Shown here one piece after another: positions 23,831 through 32,120 of a DNA stretch of 34,684 nt. This stretch comes from JACCVG01 sp034664165 (GTDB taxonomy: Bacteria > Actinomycetota > Thermoleophilia > Solirubrobacterales > Thermoleophilaceae): the NCBI GenBank assembly GCA_034664165.1, contig JAXDIE010000155.1, forward strand, positions 1 through 34,684, written 5' to 3'. Under the pieces are notes generated by a model. That model was given only the letters and a program-made list of their open reading frames with translations. It ran no database searches and had not been told where the DNA came from. The stretch's first letter is position 1; every line of letters begins with the position of its first letter. The position numbers and the translations under genes are program-made.

Positions 23831-24498
23831 AGTTCGGCGTAATTCGGTTCCCCGGAAGCTGCGACGAGGTCGACGCGCTGCTTGCAGCCCGCCGCTTCGG
23901 TGATGCGGAGTTGCTCTGGCACGCCGACCGCGACCTCTCGGGCATCGACGCCGTGGTCATCCCCGGAGGGTTCTCCTACGGCGACTACCTCCGGGCCGGG
24001 GCCATCGCACGGTTCGCTCCGATGATGGAGTCGGTGGCGGAGTTTGCCCGCGCGGGCGGGCCCGTGCTCGGCATCTGCAACGGCTTCCAGGTGCTCTGCG
24101 AGGCCGGGTTGCTGCCGGGCGCCCTGCTGCCCAACGAGAACCTCCGGTTCGTCTGCCGCCAGGTCGATCTCACGGTGGAGCAGACCGACACCGCCTTCAC
24201 CGGCGCGTGCACGCCCGGCCAGACGCTCTCGATTCCCAAGAAGCACATGAGCGGGCGCTACTTCGCGCCGCCGCAGATGCTGGAGCAGCTCGAGGCATCC
24301 GGGCAGGTCGTGTTCCGGTATGCCGAAGGCCACAACGCCAACGGCTCGGTCGATGACATCGCGGGGGTGTGCAACGAGGCGCGCAACGTCGTCGGCCTGA
24401 TGCCGCACGCCGAGCACGCGGTTGACCCGCTGACGGGGTCCACCGACGGTGGGCTCCTGTTCGCATCCGCCGCCCAGCCCGCCGGGGCTGCCGCATGA
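23827..24498 (+). CDS. purQ: PurQ, glutaminase subunit of FGAM synthase
   Basis: 223-residue class I glutamine amidotransferase. The nucleophile elbow GICNGFQVL contains Cys84, and the catalytic His/Glu lie in LMPHAEHAVDP. IPGGFSYGDYLRAGAIAR is the PurQ-specific stretch. The usual FPGSNCD reads FPGSCDE here, one residue shorter, a small lineage variation. The GTG start overlaps the purS stop, and the stop overlaps the purL ATG (ATGA). It hydrolyses glutamine to supply ammonia to PurL. Confidence 0.96.
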   Translation: MKFGVIRFPGSCDEVDALLAARRFGDAELLWHADRDLSGIDAVVIPGGFSYGDYLRAGAIARFAPMMESVAEFARAGGPVLGICNGFQVLCEAGLLPGALLPNENLRFVCRQVDLTVEQTDTAFTGACTPGQTLSIPKKHMSGRYFAPPQMLEQLEASGQVVFRYAEGHNANGSVDDIAGVCNEARNVVGLMPHAEHAVDPLTGSTDGGLLFASAAQPAGAAA

Positions 24499-26711
24499 GC
24501 GCCGAGGCCGCTCAGGCACGCCACCGCGAGCTGGGCCTCACGGACTACGAGTACGAGCTGATCTGCGAGCGGATCGGCCGCGAGCCCAACGGCCTGGAGC
24601 TGGCCGTCTTCTCCCTGATGTGGTCCGAGCACTGCGCGTACAAGCACTCGAAGAAGCTGCTCGGCTCCCTGCCCACGGAGGGGAGGTACCTGGTGATGGG
24701 CCCCGGCGAGAATGCGGGCGCGGTCGACGTGGGTGACGGCCTGGTCTGCGCGTTCAAGGTCGAGTCCCACAACCACCCCAGCGCGGTTGAGCCCTTCCAG
24801 GGCGCGGCCACCGGTGTCGGCGGGATCCTGCGCGACGTGTTCGCGGTCGGGGCCAGGCCGATAGCCATCCTCGACTCGCTGCGCTTCGGCGAGCTCGACA
24901 CGGAGCGCACCCGCTACCTGCTCGACCGGGTCGTTGCCGGGATCGGCCACTACGGGAACTCGATCGGTGTGGCGACCGTCGGCGGCGAGATCTACTTCGA
25001 GGCGCCTTACGAGCAGAACTGCCTGGTCAACGCCATGTGCCTGGGGCTCGCCCCGAGGGAGCGGCTGATCCGGTCCGCCGCCGCGGGGGTTGGCAACGTC
25101 GTTGTGCTCTTCGGGGCTCGCACTGGCCGCGACGGCATCGGCGGCGCCTCCGTGCTGGCCAGCGCCGAGCTCGACGAGGATGACGCCGCCAAGCGGCCCA
25201 CCGTCCAGATCGGAGACCCGTTCGAGGAGAGCCGCCTGCTCGAGTGCTCGCTCGAGCTGCTGGACAAGGAGCTGCTCGCCTCGCTCCAGGACCTGGGCGC
25301 GGCGGGCCTGACGTCGTCGTCGGCGGAGATGGCCTCGAAGGGCGAGGTGGGGATCGATCTGGACGTGTCCCTCGTGCCGCTCCGCGAGCCGGACATGGAG
25401 CCCTTCGAGATCATGATCTCCGAGTCGCAGGAGCGGATGCTCTGCGTGGTCGAGCCGGACAAGCTCGACGCGGCGCTCGCCGTCTGCGCCCGCTGGGAGG
25501 TGCGCGCCAACGCCATCGGGACCGTCACGGACACCGGCATGCTCCGCGTATTCGACGGCGAGGAGATGGTCGGCGACATGCTGGTCACGGCGCTGGTGGA
25601 CGACTGCCCGCTGTACGACCTGGAGCCGGCTGAGCCCACGAGCCCGGTGTACCCCGACCCGGAGCCCCAGATCGGGCCGGATGCCTCGGACGAAGACACG
25701 TTCCTGGCCCTGCTGGGGTCGCCCAACATCGCCTCCAAGCGCTGGGCGTTCGAGCAGTACGACTTCGTGGTCGGCTCGCGGACGGTCAAGCGCCCCGAGC
25801 AGGCGGGGGCGGCCGTGCTGTCGCTCGAGAACGACGGTGGGTCCGGCGCCATCGCCGTGGCCATCGACGGCAACGGCCGCCGGGTTGCCTGCGATCCCCG
25901 ACGTGGCGCCATCGAGGGCGTGCTCGAGTGCGCCCAGAACCTGGCCTGCGTGGGGGCCGAGCCGCTGGGCCTGACCAACTGCCTCAACTTCGGCAACCCC
26001 GAGAAGCCGCACATCGCCTGGCAGCTCTCCCAGGCCGTCGCCGGGATGGCCGAGGCGTGCCGCGCGCTCGACGTGCCGGTGGTCGGCGGCAACGTGTCGC
26101 TCTACAACGAGGGCGGCGGCGGGCCGATCTATCCCACGCCGGTCGTGGGCATGGTCGGCAAGCTTCCCGACCCGAGCTGCGTCGCCGGCTCGGGCTTCAC
26201 CGATGAGGGCGACCAGATCGCGCTTGTGGGCCCGTTCGTGCCCGCGCTGGCCGGCTCCGAGGCCGAAAAGCTGCGCGGCAGGCTCGGCTCGGAGCTCCCG
26301 GAGGCGGACCTGGAGGCACACGCGGCCGCCCACGCTGCCATGCGCGAGGCGGTCCGGTCCGGGGCGCTGCACAGCGCCCATGACATCTCGGACGGGGGCC
26401 TGGCCTGCGCGCTCGCCGAATGCTGCATCACCGGCGGGATCGGCGCCCGGATCGAGCTGCCGGGGACGCTGCTCGAGCTGGCGGGGCTCGACGCCGCGCT
26501 GTTCGGGGAGGGCCCCGGCGGCTTCGTGGTCTCCGGGCCTGGCGCGGCCATCGCCGCCCTGGCCGCCCAGGGCGATCGCGTCCGGGTCCTGCCGCTGGGC
26601 ACAGTCGGCGGAAAGACGATGGAGATCGGCTCAGGCGTTGCTACCCTGTCTGTGCCGGTAGATCGGATGCGTGCCGTTTGGACGGGCGGCCTTCCGAGCC
26701 GGCTTTCATGA
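24495..26711 (+). CDS. purL: PurL, FGAM synthase large subunit (small-PurL type)
   Basis: 738 residues, the length of small PurL that needs separate PurQ and PurS. Makes FGAM from FGAR, ATP and ammonia. FSLMWSEHCAYKHSKKLL near the start, GPGENAGAVDVGDGL, KVESHNHPSAVEPFQGAATG and GGILRDVFAVGARPIA identify the first half. The second half includes LTNCLNFGNPEKP, VPVVGGNVSLYNE and HSAHDISDGGLACALAE. Both AIRS-like halves are complete. Overlaps of four bases with purQ and with purF support coupled translation of the whole set. Confidence 0.98.
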   Translation: MSAEAAQARHRELGLTDYEYELICERIGREPNGLELAVFSLMWSEHCAYKHSKKLLGSLPTEGRYLVMGPGENAGAVDVGDGLVCAFKVESHNHPSAVEPFQGAATGVGGILRDVFAVGARPIAILDSLRFGELDTERTRYLLDRVVAGIGHYGNSIGVATVGGEIYFEAPYEQNCLVNAMCLGLAPRERLIRSAAAGVGNVVVLFGARTGRDGIGGASVLASAELDEDDAAKRPTVQIGDPFEESRLLECSLELLDKELLASLQDLGAAGLTSSSAEMASKGEVGIDLDVSLVPLREPDMEPFEIMISESQERMLCVVEPDKLDAALAVCARWEVRANAIGTVTDTGMLRVFDGEEMVGDMLVTALVDDCPLYDLEPAEPTSPVYPDPEPQIGPDASDEDTFLALLGSPNIASKRWAFEQYDFVVGSRTVKRPEQAGAAVLSLENDGGSGAIAVAIDGNGRRVACDPRRGAIEGVLECAQNLACVGAEPLGLTNCLNFGNPEKPHIAWQLSQAVAGMAEACRALDVPVVGGNVSLYNEGGGGPIYPTPVVGMVGKLPDPSCVAGSGFTDEGDQIALVGPFVPALAGSEAEKLRGRLGSELPEADLEAHAAAHAAMREAVRSGALHSAHDISDGGLACALAECCITGGIGARIELPGTLLELAGLDAALFGEGPGGFVVSGPGAAIAALAAQGDRVRVLPLGTVGGKTMEIGSGVATLSVPVDRMRAVWTGGLPSRLS

Positions 26712-28150
26712 CCTCCCGGGATCCGATCCCAGACCGTGATGGGCCGCGCGACGAGTGCGGTGTCTTCGGCATATATGCGCCGGGGCACGACGTCGCCCGT
26801 CTTGCCTATTTCGCGCTCTACGCGCTGCAGCACCGTGGTCAGGAGTCGGCGGGCATCGCCACGTGCGAGCTGGAGAACGGCTACATCACGACGATGCGGG
26901 AACTCGGCCTGGTGCAGCAGGTCTTCGATGAGTCAAAGCTTCAGGCGCTGATCGGGGAGATGGCCCTCGGGCACGTGCGCTACTCCACCACCGGCTCCTC
27001 GGCCTGGGAGAACGCCCAGCCCATCCACCGGTCCGATCGCACCGAGATCGCCCTGGCTCACAACGGCAACCTGATCAACGCGGTCCCCCTCCACGCGGAG
27101 CTGCGCGAGCAGGGACTGACCTTCCGGTCCACGTCGGACTCCGAGATCATCGCCGCGCTGCTGTCGGTGCATCCCGCCGACAAGATCGAAGACGCCGTGG
27201 CAGATGTCATGCCTCGCCTCGAGGGCGCCTTTTCCACCGTGGTCATGACTCGCGATGCAGTGATCGGGTTCCGCGACGGCGCCGGTCTCCGGCCGCTGTG
27301 CCTCGGGCGGATCGGCGATCGCTACTGCATGGCCTCCGAGAGCTGCGCTCTGGACATCATCGGGGCCGAGTTCATCCGCGACGTCGAGCCCGGTGAGATG
27401 GTCTCCCTTGGGCCGCGGGGCATCGAGACGCGCCAGATCATCGAGGGCGCCCGCCGTGCCTTCTGCGTGTTCGAGCACATCTACTTCGCCCGCCCCGACT
27501 CCCTGCTCGAGGGCAACCGGACGCAGGTGTCGCGGCGCAAGATGGGCGAGATCCTCTGGCGTGAGGCGCCGGCGAAGGCAGAGGTCGTGATTGCGGTGCC
27601 GGACTCCGGGAACGCCGCCGCCGCCGGATACTCCAAAGCCTCGGGGATCCCCAAGGACGACGGCCTGATCAAGAACCGCTACGTGGCGCGGACCTTCATT
27701 CAGCCCGGCCAGGAGCTCCGCAAGCACGGGCTCCGCATGAAGTTCAACCCGCTTCCGGAGGTCGTGGCGGGCAAGAGCATCGTCGTGGTCGACGACTCGA
27801 TCGTCCGCGGCAACACAACGCGCCAGATCGTGAGCATGCTCAGGGATGCCGGCGCGGCCCAGGTGCACATGAGGGTGTCGGCCCCGCCGATCCGCCACGC
27901 CTGCCACTACGGCATCGACATGTCGACTTCGCAGGAGATGGTCGCCCATGGCCGGACGGTCGAGGAGATCGCCCACGAGCTCGACTGCGACTCCCTTGCC
28001 TATCTCTCGCTGGAGGGTGTCTATGAGGCCATCCGCTCGACCCGTGAAACCCACTGCGACGCCTGCTTTACAGGCGAATATCCACTCGAGCGCAGCGACG
28101 CCGCCGGCGGCAAGTTCTCCCTCGAGGAGCTTGCGGTTGTAAGGAGCTGA
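26708..28150 (+). CDS. purF: Amidophosphoribosyltransferase
   Basis: 480 residues; first committed step of purine synthesis, PRPP plus glutamine to phosphoribosylamine. A short propeptide of 16 residues precedes catalytic Cys17 in CGVFGIYAPG. The glutaminase domain contains GHVRYSTTGSS and LAHNGNLINA. The PRPP loop is VVVDDSIVRGNTTRQI. Four cysteines expected for the 4Fe-4S cluster of the Bacillus-type enzyme are present (in AFCVFEHIYF, RHACHYGID, and the CDAC pair near the C-terminus). The ATG overlaps the purL stop. It comes last in this run although it acts first in the pathway. Confidence 0.97.
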   Translation: MTSRDPIPDRDGPRDECGVFGIYAPGHDVARLAYFALYALQHRGQESAGIATCELENGYITTMRELGLVQQVFDESKLQALIGEMALGHVRYSTTGSSAWENAQPIHRSDRTEIALAHNGNLINAVPLHAELREQGLTFRSTSDSEIIAALLSVHPADKIEDAVADVMPRLEGAFSTVVMTRDAVIGFRDGAGLRPLCLGRIGDRYCMASESCALDIIGAEFIRDVEPGEMVSLGPRGIETRQIIEGARRAFCVFEHIYFARPDSLLEGNRTQVSRRKMGEILWREAPAKAEVVIAVPDSGNAAAAGYSKASGIPKDDGLIKNRYVARTFIQPGQELRKHGLRMKFNPLPEVVAGKSIVVVDDSIVRGNTTRQIVSMLRDAGAAQVHMRVSAPPIRHACHYGIDMSTSQEMVAHGRTVEEIAHELDCDSLAYLSLEGVYEAIRSTRETHCDACFTGEYPLERSDAAGGKFSLEELAVVRS

Positions 28151-28154
28151 CGCC

Positions 28155-28856
28155 GTGAGCGCCCGCCGGCTGGCACTACTTTCGCTCGCCGCCCTCCTGA
28201 TCGGCGCGGCTCTGCCGGTCGCCACGGCGTCCGCGGCCGACGGCGGGCTTCTCTGTCAGTTGCTCGGCATCGGCTGCCCTCCTCCGGACCCGGGTCCGGG
28301 GCCCAACCCGGGTCCGCCGACCACTCCCACCACGCCGACCACCCCCACGGGGTCGACCACAGATGCGACCGAGACGACAGATACGACGACAACGGGCACC
28401 CAGACCGTCCCGACGCCGCCCGACGACGGCAGGCACTGTGTCCCCGGTGTGGGCAAGGTGGAGAACGGGAAGGTGGGCCCGATCGAGATCGGCGATGGCG
28501 CCCAGCGCGTGGTGAACCACGCCGGTGCACTGCCCAGGCACCTGGAGCCGGGCCTGATCCGGTACTGCGTCAAGGGCGGTGGCCGGATCGACGTGACCTT
28601 CCACGCTGGACGCGTGGCCATGGCGGTGACCCGCGCGCAGGGCTACAGGTACAAGCAGCTGGGGCCCGGTGATCCGGTGGCGGGGCTTCGCAAGGGCGCG
28701 AAGGGCGCTCACAAGAACAAGGCGGCCGGGTTCCGGATCGACCATGTGCTGATCGGCGAGGATGGCGGATTCGTCAAGTACGTGGCCCCCGTCTCGCACG
28801 CCTTGCTGCACGATCGGAATGCGCTGAAGCACCACCTTCGCCGCGCCGGCGTCTGA
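28155..28856 (+). CDS. Secreted protein with Pro/Thr linker, member of a paralogous pair
   Basis: 233 residues. A clear signal peptide (RRLALLSLAALLIGAALPV, cleavage near ASA/AD) is followed by a short Cys-containing segment (C34, C41). Then come a Pro/Thr linker of about 45 residues (PTTPTTPTTPT) and a C-terminal domain (93-233). The domain shares RYCVKGGGRIDVTF and AQGY with the next gene and has two cysteines 43 residues apart (C95, C138), as that protein does (C98, C141). I do not recognise the family. GTG 28155 starts five bases after the purF stop, so it may be read from the purine message, an odd companion for a secreted protein. Confidence 0.8.
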   Translation: MSARRLALLSLAALLIGAALPVATASAADGGLLCQLLGIGCPPPDPGPGPNPGPPTTPTTPTTPTGSTTDATETTDTTTTGTQTVPTPPDDGRHCVPGVGKVENGKVGPIEIGDGAQRVVNHAGALPRHLEPGLIRYCVKGGGRIDVTFHAGRVAMAVTRAQGYRYKQLGPGDPVAGLRKGAKGAHKNKAAGFRIDHVLIGEDGGFVKYVAPVSHALLHDRNALKHHLRRAGV

Positions 28857-28860
28857 CGGC

Positions 28861-28866
28861 TACAAT
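28861..28866 (+). promoter_or_regulatory. Candidate -10 box for the second secreted-protein gene
   Basis: TACAAT lies 32 bases before the ATG at 28899, with TTCGCC 18 bases upstream as a poor -35. The resulting leader carries AGGGG as a ribosome binding site, so this unit would not be leaderless. Confidence 0.4.
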
Positions 28867-28898
28867 CCCTTGTCGGACCTGAGCAGGGGCCGGGAAAT

Positions 28899-29600
28899 AT
28901 GCGCGCACGAAACTTCATCTCAGGGGTACTGACCACGGCATTGCTGATCGTCGTCCTCATGCTCTCCGCCAGCGCGGGAGCACAGGCTGCGGGCGACGAG
29001 TACTACTGCTCGGCGCCGCCCTCCGGTGGCGGTGACTACTACGTGCCGGGCTATGGCACCTGCCCGGGCGATGGGGGCGGTGACGGTGGCGGTAGTGGCG
29101 GCGATGGCGGTGGCACTGGCGATGGCGGTGGCACCGGCGACGGCGGTAGTGGCGGCGGGACCGGTGGCGGCGGGTCCTCGTCCCGCGTCTGCACCACGGC
29201 GGTCGGCAAGGTCACCAAGAAGGGCATCGGCCATATCGCCCTGGGTGTCCCGCGCGAGCAGGTCAAGACCGGATCGGGCGTGCCGCCCCGCAAGTCCGGC
29301 AGCGGCCAGCAGCGATTCTGCGTGAAGGGCGGCGGCTTCATCGGCGTGGCCTTCAAGGGAGCCCGCTCCGTTGCGGCCGTGGTCAGCGCGCAGGGCTACC
29401 AGCTGCATGGCGTCACGCTCGGCAGCTCAAAGAAGTCGTTGCCCAAGGCCAAGAAGCTGAACAAGAGCCTCTACAGGCTCCGCGGCAACGGCGGGCTTGT
29501 CGGCCTCAGGCGCGGCTACGTGAGCTACCTCGGCGTCGTGTCGGACCGCGTGGGTGGCAAGAAGAAGATCAAGCGCGTGATCGCGCGAGCCGCGGCCTAG
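28899..29600 (+). CDS. Secreted protein with Gly/Asp-rich linker, paralogue of the preceding gene
   Basis: 233 residues. The signal peptide (FISGVLTTALLIVVLMLSA, cleavage near AQA/AG) is followed by a Tyr/Cys-containing segment. A roughly 40-residue Gly/Asp/Ser/Thr linker (57-95) and a C-terminal domain with RFCVKGGGFIGVAF (139-152) and VVSAQGYQLHG come next. Domain and cysteine spacing match the upstream protein, but the linker is different in kind. The end is strongly basic (VGGKKKIKRVIARAAA). Extracellular or cell-wall location is likely; function unknown. It has its own candidate promoter. Confidence 0.8.
   Translation: MRARNFISGVLTTALLIVVLMLSASAGAQAAGDEYYCSAPPSGGGDYYVPGYGTCPGDGGGDGGGSGGDGGGTGDGGGTGDGGSGGGTGGGGSSSRVCTTAVGKVTKKGIGHIALGVPREQVKTGSGVPPRKSGSGQQRFCVKGGGFIGVAFKGARSVAAVVSAQGYQLHGVTLGSSKKSLPKAKKLNKSLYRLRGNGGLVGLRRGYVSYLGVVSDRVGGKKKIKRVIARAAA
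29066..29175 (+). repeat. In-frame Gly/Asp-coding repeat tract
   Basis: Irregular in-frame GGC/GGT/GAT repeats coding the linker of the secreted protein. The clearest unit is 18 bases, coding GDGGGT, present twice at 29100-29117 and 29118-29135 with one base difference, then a partial third copy. Such tracts can change length by slippage. Confidence 0.6.
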
Positions 29601-29607
29601 TGGTTTA

Positions 29608-29622
29608 GACGCTGTCTGCGTC
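29608..29622 (+). terminator. Short hairpin after the second secreted-protein gene
   Basis: GACGC-TGTCT-GCGTC, five pairs with a five-base loop, seven bases after the stop codon, without a T-run. Weak terminator candidate. The remaining sequence to 29696 shows nothing else I can name. Confidence 0.25.
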
Positions 29623-29696
29623 ACGGGACCCGCACCCACCGCGAAAACTTCCGTCACACGCGCGTTCGCGCATGTCTCGGCCGCCGCGTAGCTCGC

Positions 29697-29702
29697 TAGG
29701 GT
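29697..29702 (+). promoter_or_regulatory. Candidate leaderless -10 box for recQ
   Basis: TAGGGT lies seven bases before the ATG at 29710, fitting TANNNT. It would start the recQ-purN-purH message. Confidence 0.45.
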
Positions 29703-29709
29703 CAGGACG

Positions 29710-31476
29710 ATGTCCCAGAGCACCCTCGATGACGCCCTCCGGAGCTATTTCGGGTTCGACGGCTTCCGGCCCGGACAGCGCGAAGCGTGCCAGGCGGCGC
29801 TCGCCGGCCGGGACGCCCTGGTGGTCATGCCGACCGGGTCCGGCAAGTCGCTCTGTTACCAGCTGCCCGGCCTGCTCTCCGCTGACCTGACCATCGTGGT
29901 CTCGCCACTCGTGGCGCTCATGCAGGATCAGGTCGAGGCCCTCGCCGCCCGGGGGGTCGGCGATCGCGTTGCCCTTGTCAACGCGCAGCAGGACGCGGCC
30001 ACCAACCGCGAGGTGGTCCGGCGGGCAGTCGAGGGCCAGGTGGGCCTGCTCTACGTCGCGCCCGAGCGCTTCTCCTCGCCGGCTTTCGCCGAGCAGATGG
30101 CCGGCGCGCGAGTCGGCCTGTTCGTGGTCGACGAGGCCCACTGTGTGTCGCAGTGGGGGCACGACTTCCGCCCCGAGTACTTCCGCCTGGCCGAGCATGC
30201 TCGTCAGCTGGGCGCCGGCTCGATCATGGCCTCCACGGCCACCGCCACACCGCGGGTGGCACTCGACATCGTCAAGCGGCTCGGCCTGCGCGACCCCGTC
30301 AAGGTCTCGACGGGCTTCGACCGCCCGAACCTGTCCTTCTCGGTCGCGCGCCCGCCACCACATCTCAAGCGCCCGCTGCTGCTCGAGGCACTTCGCCGGC
30401 CGGATGCCCTGCCGGCCATCGTGTACGCGGGCACCCGTGCCGGCGCGGAGGACACGGCTTCATTCATCTCACGGGAGCTCGGGGTCGAGGCGCTGGCCTA
30501 CCACGCGGGACTCGACCGTGACAGGCGTGCCTCGACCCAGCGCAGGTTCCTCACCGACGAGGTCCCGGTGGTGGTGGCCACCAACGCGTTCGGCATGGGT
30601 GTGGACAAGGCCAACGTGAGGACCGTGGTCCATGTGACGGTCCCCTCGTCGCTCGAGGCCTACTACCAGGAGGCCGGGCGCGGGGGCCGCGACGGCCGGC
30701 CGTCGCTCGCCCTGCTCCTGGCGGAGGGGCGGGACAAGGCGCTGCACGTGCATTTCATCAAGCGCGACGAGATGAACGACAAGGTGCCGGCCGCCGTGAT
30801 GCAGGGGTTGGCCCAGGCTGCGGGGGAGGACGGGCGGTTCGACGTCGAGTCCCGGCGACTTGCCAGCGCTGCAGGCATCGGTGATGACGCTCTGCGTTCG
30901 CTGATCGGGCATCTGGCCCGGGCCGGGCTGGTGGACCCCAGCCCGGGCCCGCCCGACCGGCTGGCCGGCAGGCTGCGCGCCGCACTCGATCCCCGCGCGG
31001 CGGGCCTCGTGCGGACCTCGGCGGCAGAGGGTGTGCGGATCCGCTGGCAGCAGTATCGGCAGATATGGGCCTACGTCGAGGGTGACGCGTGCCGCCGCGT
31101 CGCGTTGCTCCGGCATTTCGGTGACAGCTCGACGCCCGAGCCCGAGGTGCCCTGTTGCGACGTGTGTGACGCATCGCTTTCGATCACGCCTCCGCCGCCG
31201 GACCCAATGATCATCGACAACCTCGACCAGGCCATCATCCACGTGGCGCGCGCGGCCACGCCGCGGGTGGGCCGCACAACGTGCGCCGAGATCCTTCACG
31301 GCGCCAAGACCAAGAAGATCGAGCGCAACGCCTACGACGGCCTGCCCGTCTACGGGTGCTCGTCCGCTATGCGCCGTGCCGACATACTCGCCCGTATCGA
31401 CGAGCTCATCGATGCCCGGCGGCTGACCACCACCGGTGGCCCGTATCCCGTGCTGGCTCTTCCCGGCGACAGTTGA
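29710..31476 (+). CDS. recQ: ATP-dependent DNA helicase RecQ
   Basis: 588 residues. The first RecA-like domain has FGFDGFRPGQREAC (motif 0), VVMPTGSGKSLCYQLPG (Walker A) and VVDEAHCVSQWGHDFRPEY (DEAH box and aromatic-rich loop). The second has VVVATNAFGMGVDKANVR and YYQEAGRGGRDGRPS. The zinc site near residue 460 reads C-x20-C-C-x2-C (ending PCCDVC), whereas E. coli has C-x2-C-x2-C at its end. All four Cys are present but closer together. A winged-helix-like RQC segment follows (LHGAKTKKIERNAYDGLPVY). No HRDC domain is seen. It resolves recombination and replication intermediates. Its stop TGA overlaps the purN TTG, an unexpected operon partner. Confidence 0.95.
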   Translation: MSQSTLDDALRSYFGFDGFRPGQREACQAALAGRDALVVMPTGSGKSLCYQLPGLLSADLTIVVSPLVALMQDQVEALAARGVGDRVALVNAQQDAATNREVVRRAVEGQVGLLYVAPERFSSPAFAEQMAGARVGLFVVDEAHCVSQWGHDFRPEYFRLAEHARQLGAGSIMASTATATPRVALDIVKRLGLRDPVKVSTGFDRPNLSFSVARPPPHLKRPLLLEALRRPDALPAIVYAGTRAGAEDTASFISRELGVEALAYHAGLDRDRRASTQRRFLTDEVPVVVATNAFGMGVDKANVRTVVHVTVPSSLEAYYQEAGRGGRDGRPSLALLLAEGRDKALHVHFIKRDEMNDKVPAAVMQGLAQAAGEDGRFDVESRRLASAAGIGDDALRSLIGHLARAGLVDPSPGPPDRLAGRLRAALDPRAAGLVRTSAAEGVRIRWQQYRQIWAYVEGDACRRVALLRHFGDSSTPEPEVPCCDVCDASLSITPPPPDPMIIDNLDQAIIHVARAATPRVGRTTCAEILHGAKTKKIERNAYDGLPVYGCSSAMRRADILARIDELIDARRLTTTGGPYPVLALPGDS

Positions 31477-32120
31477 CCGAGTCTGGACAGACGCCGTTCC
31501 GCCTGGCGGTGCTTGTCTCGGGGGAGGGCACCAATCTCCAGGCGATTCTCGATCAGGTGCATGGCACGGACGGGATTGAGGTGGCCTGCGTGGCCGCCAG
31601 CCGCGCCGAAGCCCGCGGGTTGGAGCGCGCTCGTGCCGCGGGCGTCGAGGCCGAGGTCTTCAACGCCGCCGACCACGATGATCGTGAGGCGCGCGACCTG
31701 GCTCTCGCAGACTGGCTGGAGCAGCGCGGGGTGCAACTCGTCGTCCTGGCGGGCTGGATGCAGCTGCTGAGCGCGGCGATGGTCCGGCGCTTCGCAGGCC
31801 GCATCGTCAACGTGCACCCGGCCCTTCTTCCATCTTTCCCGGGACTCCACGCCATCGAGCAGGCCCTGCATGCGGGAGTGCGTGTCACCGGGGTCACCGT
31901 GCACTTCGTGGACGAGGGTGTCGACACCGGCCCGATCATCCTTCAGAGAGCGATCGACCTGCCATATGCTGCGGCGGTGGAAGAGGTCGAGTCGATGGTT
32001 CACGGGGTCGAGCACGAGCTCTACCCGGAGGCCATTCGCCTGATCGCCCGAGGTGCCGCCAGGATCGACCCGGCGGACCCGCGAAGAGTGCTCATCCAGG
32101 AGGGAGATGTCGATCGCTGA
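31473..32120 (+). CDS. purN: Phosphoribosylglycinamide formyltransferase
   Basis: 215 residues (E. coli 212). Formylates GAR with 10-formyltetrahydrofolate. FRLAVLVSGEGTNLQAI is the phosphate-binding start. The catalytic triad is in place: Asn and His in VNVHPALLPSFPGLHAIEQAL and Asp in DEGVDTGPIIL. The TTG at 31473 is chosen because it overlaps the recQ stop (TTGA) and gives an intact first strand; the next in-frame GTG would remove that strand. The end overlaps purH by 14 bases. Confidence 0.94.
   Translation: MTESGQTPFRLAVLVSGEGTNLQAILDQVHGTDGIEVACVAASRAEARGLERARAAGVEAEVFNAADHDDREARDLALADWLEQRGVQLVVLAGWMQLLSAAMVRRFAGRIVNVHPALLPSFPGLHAIEQALHAGVRVTGVTVHFVDEGVDTGPIILQRAIDLPYAAAVEEVESMVHGVEHELYPEAIRLIARGAARIDPADPRRVLIQEGDVDR

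Noticed and set aside
29050..29180. CRISPR array or satellite
   Set aside because: The repeats are in frame, code a Gly/Asp linker, and have no spacers.
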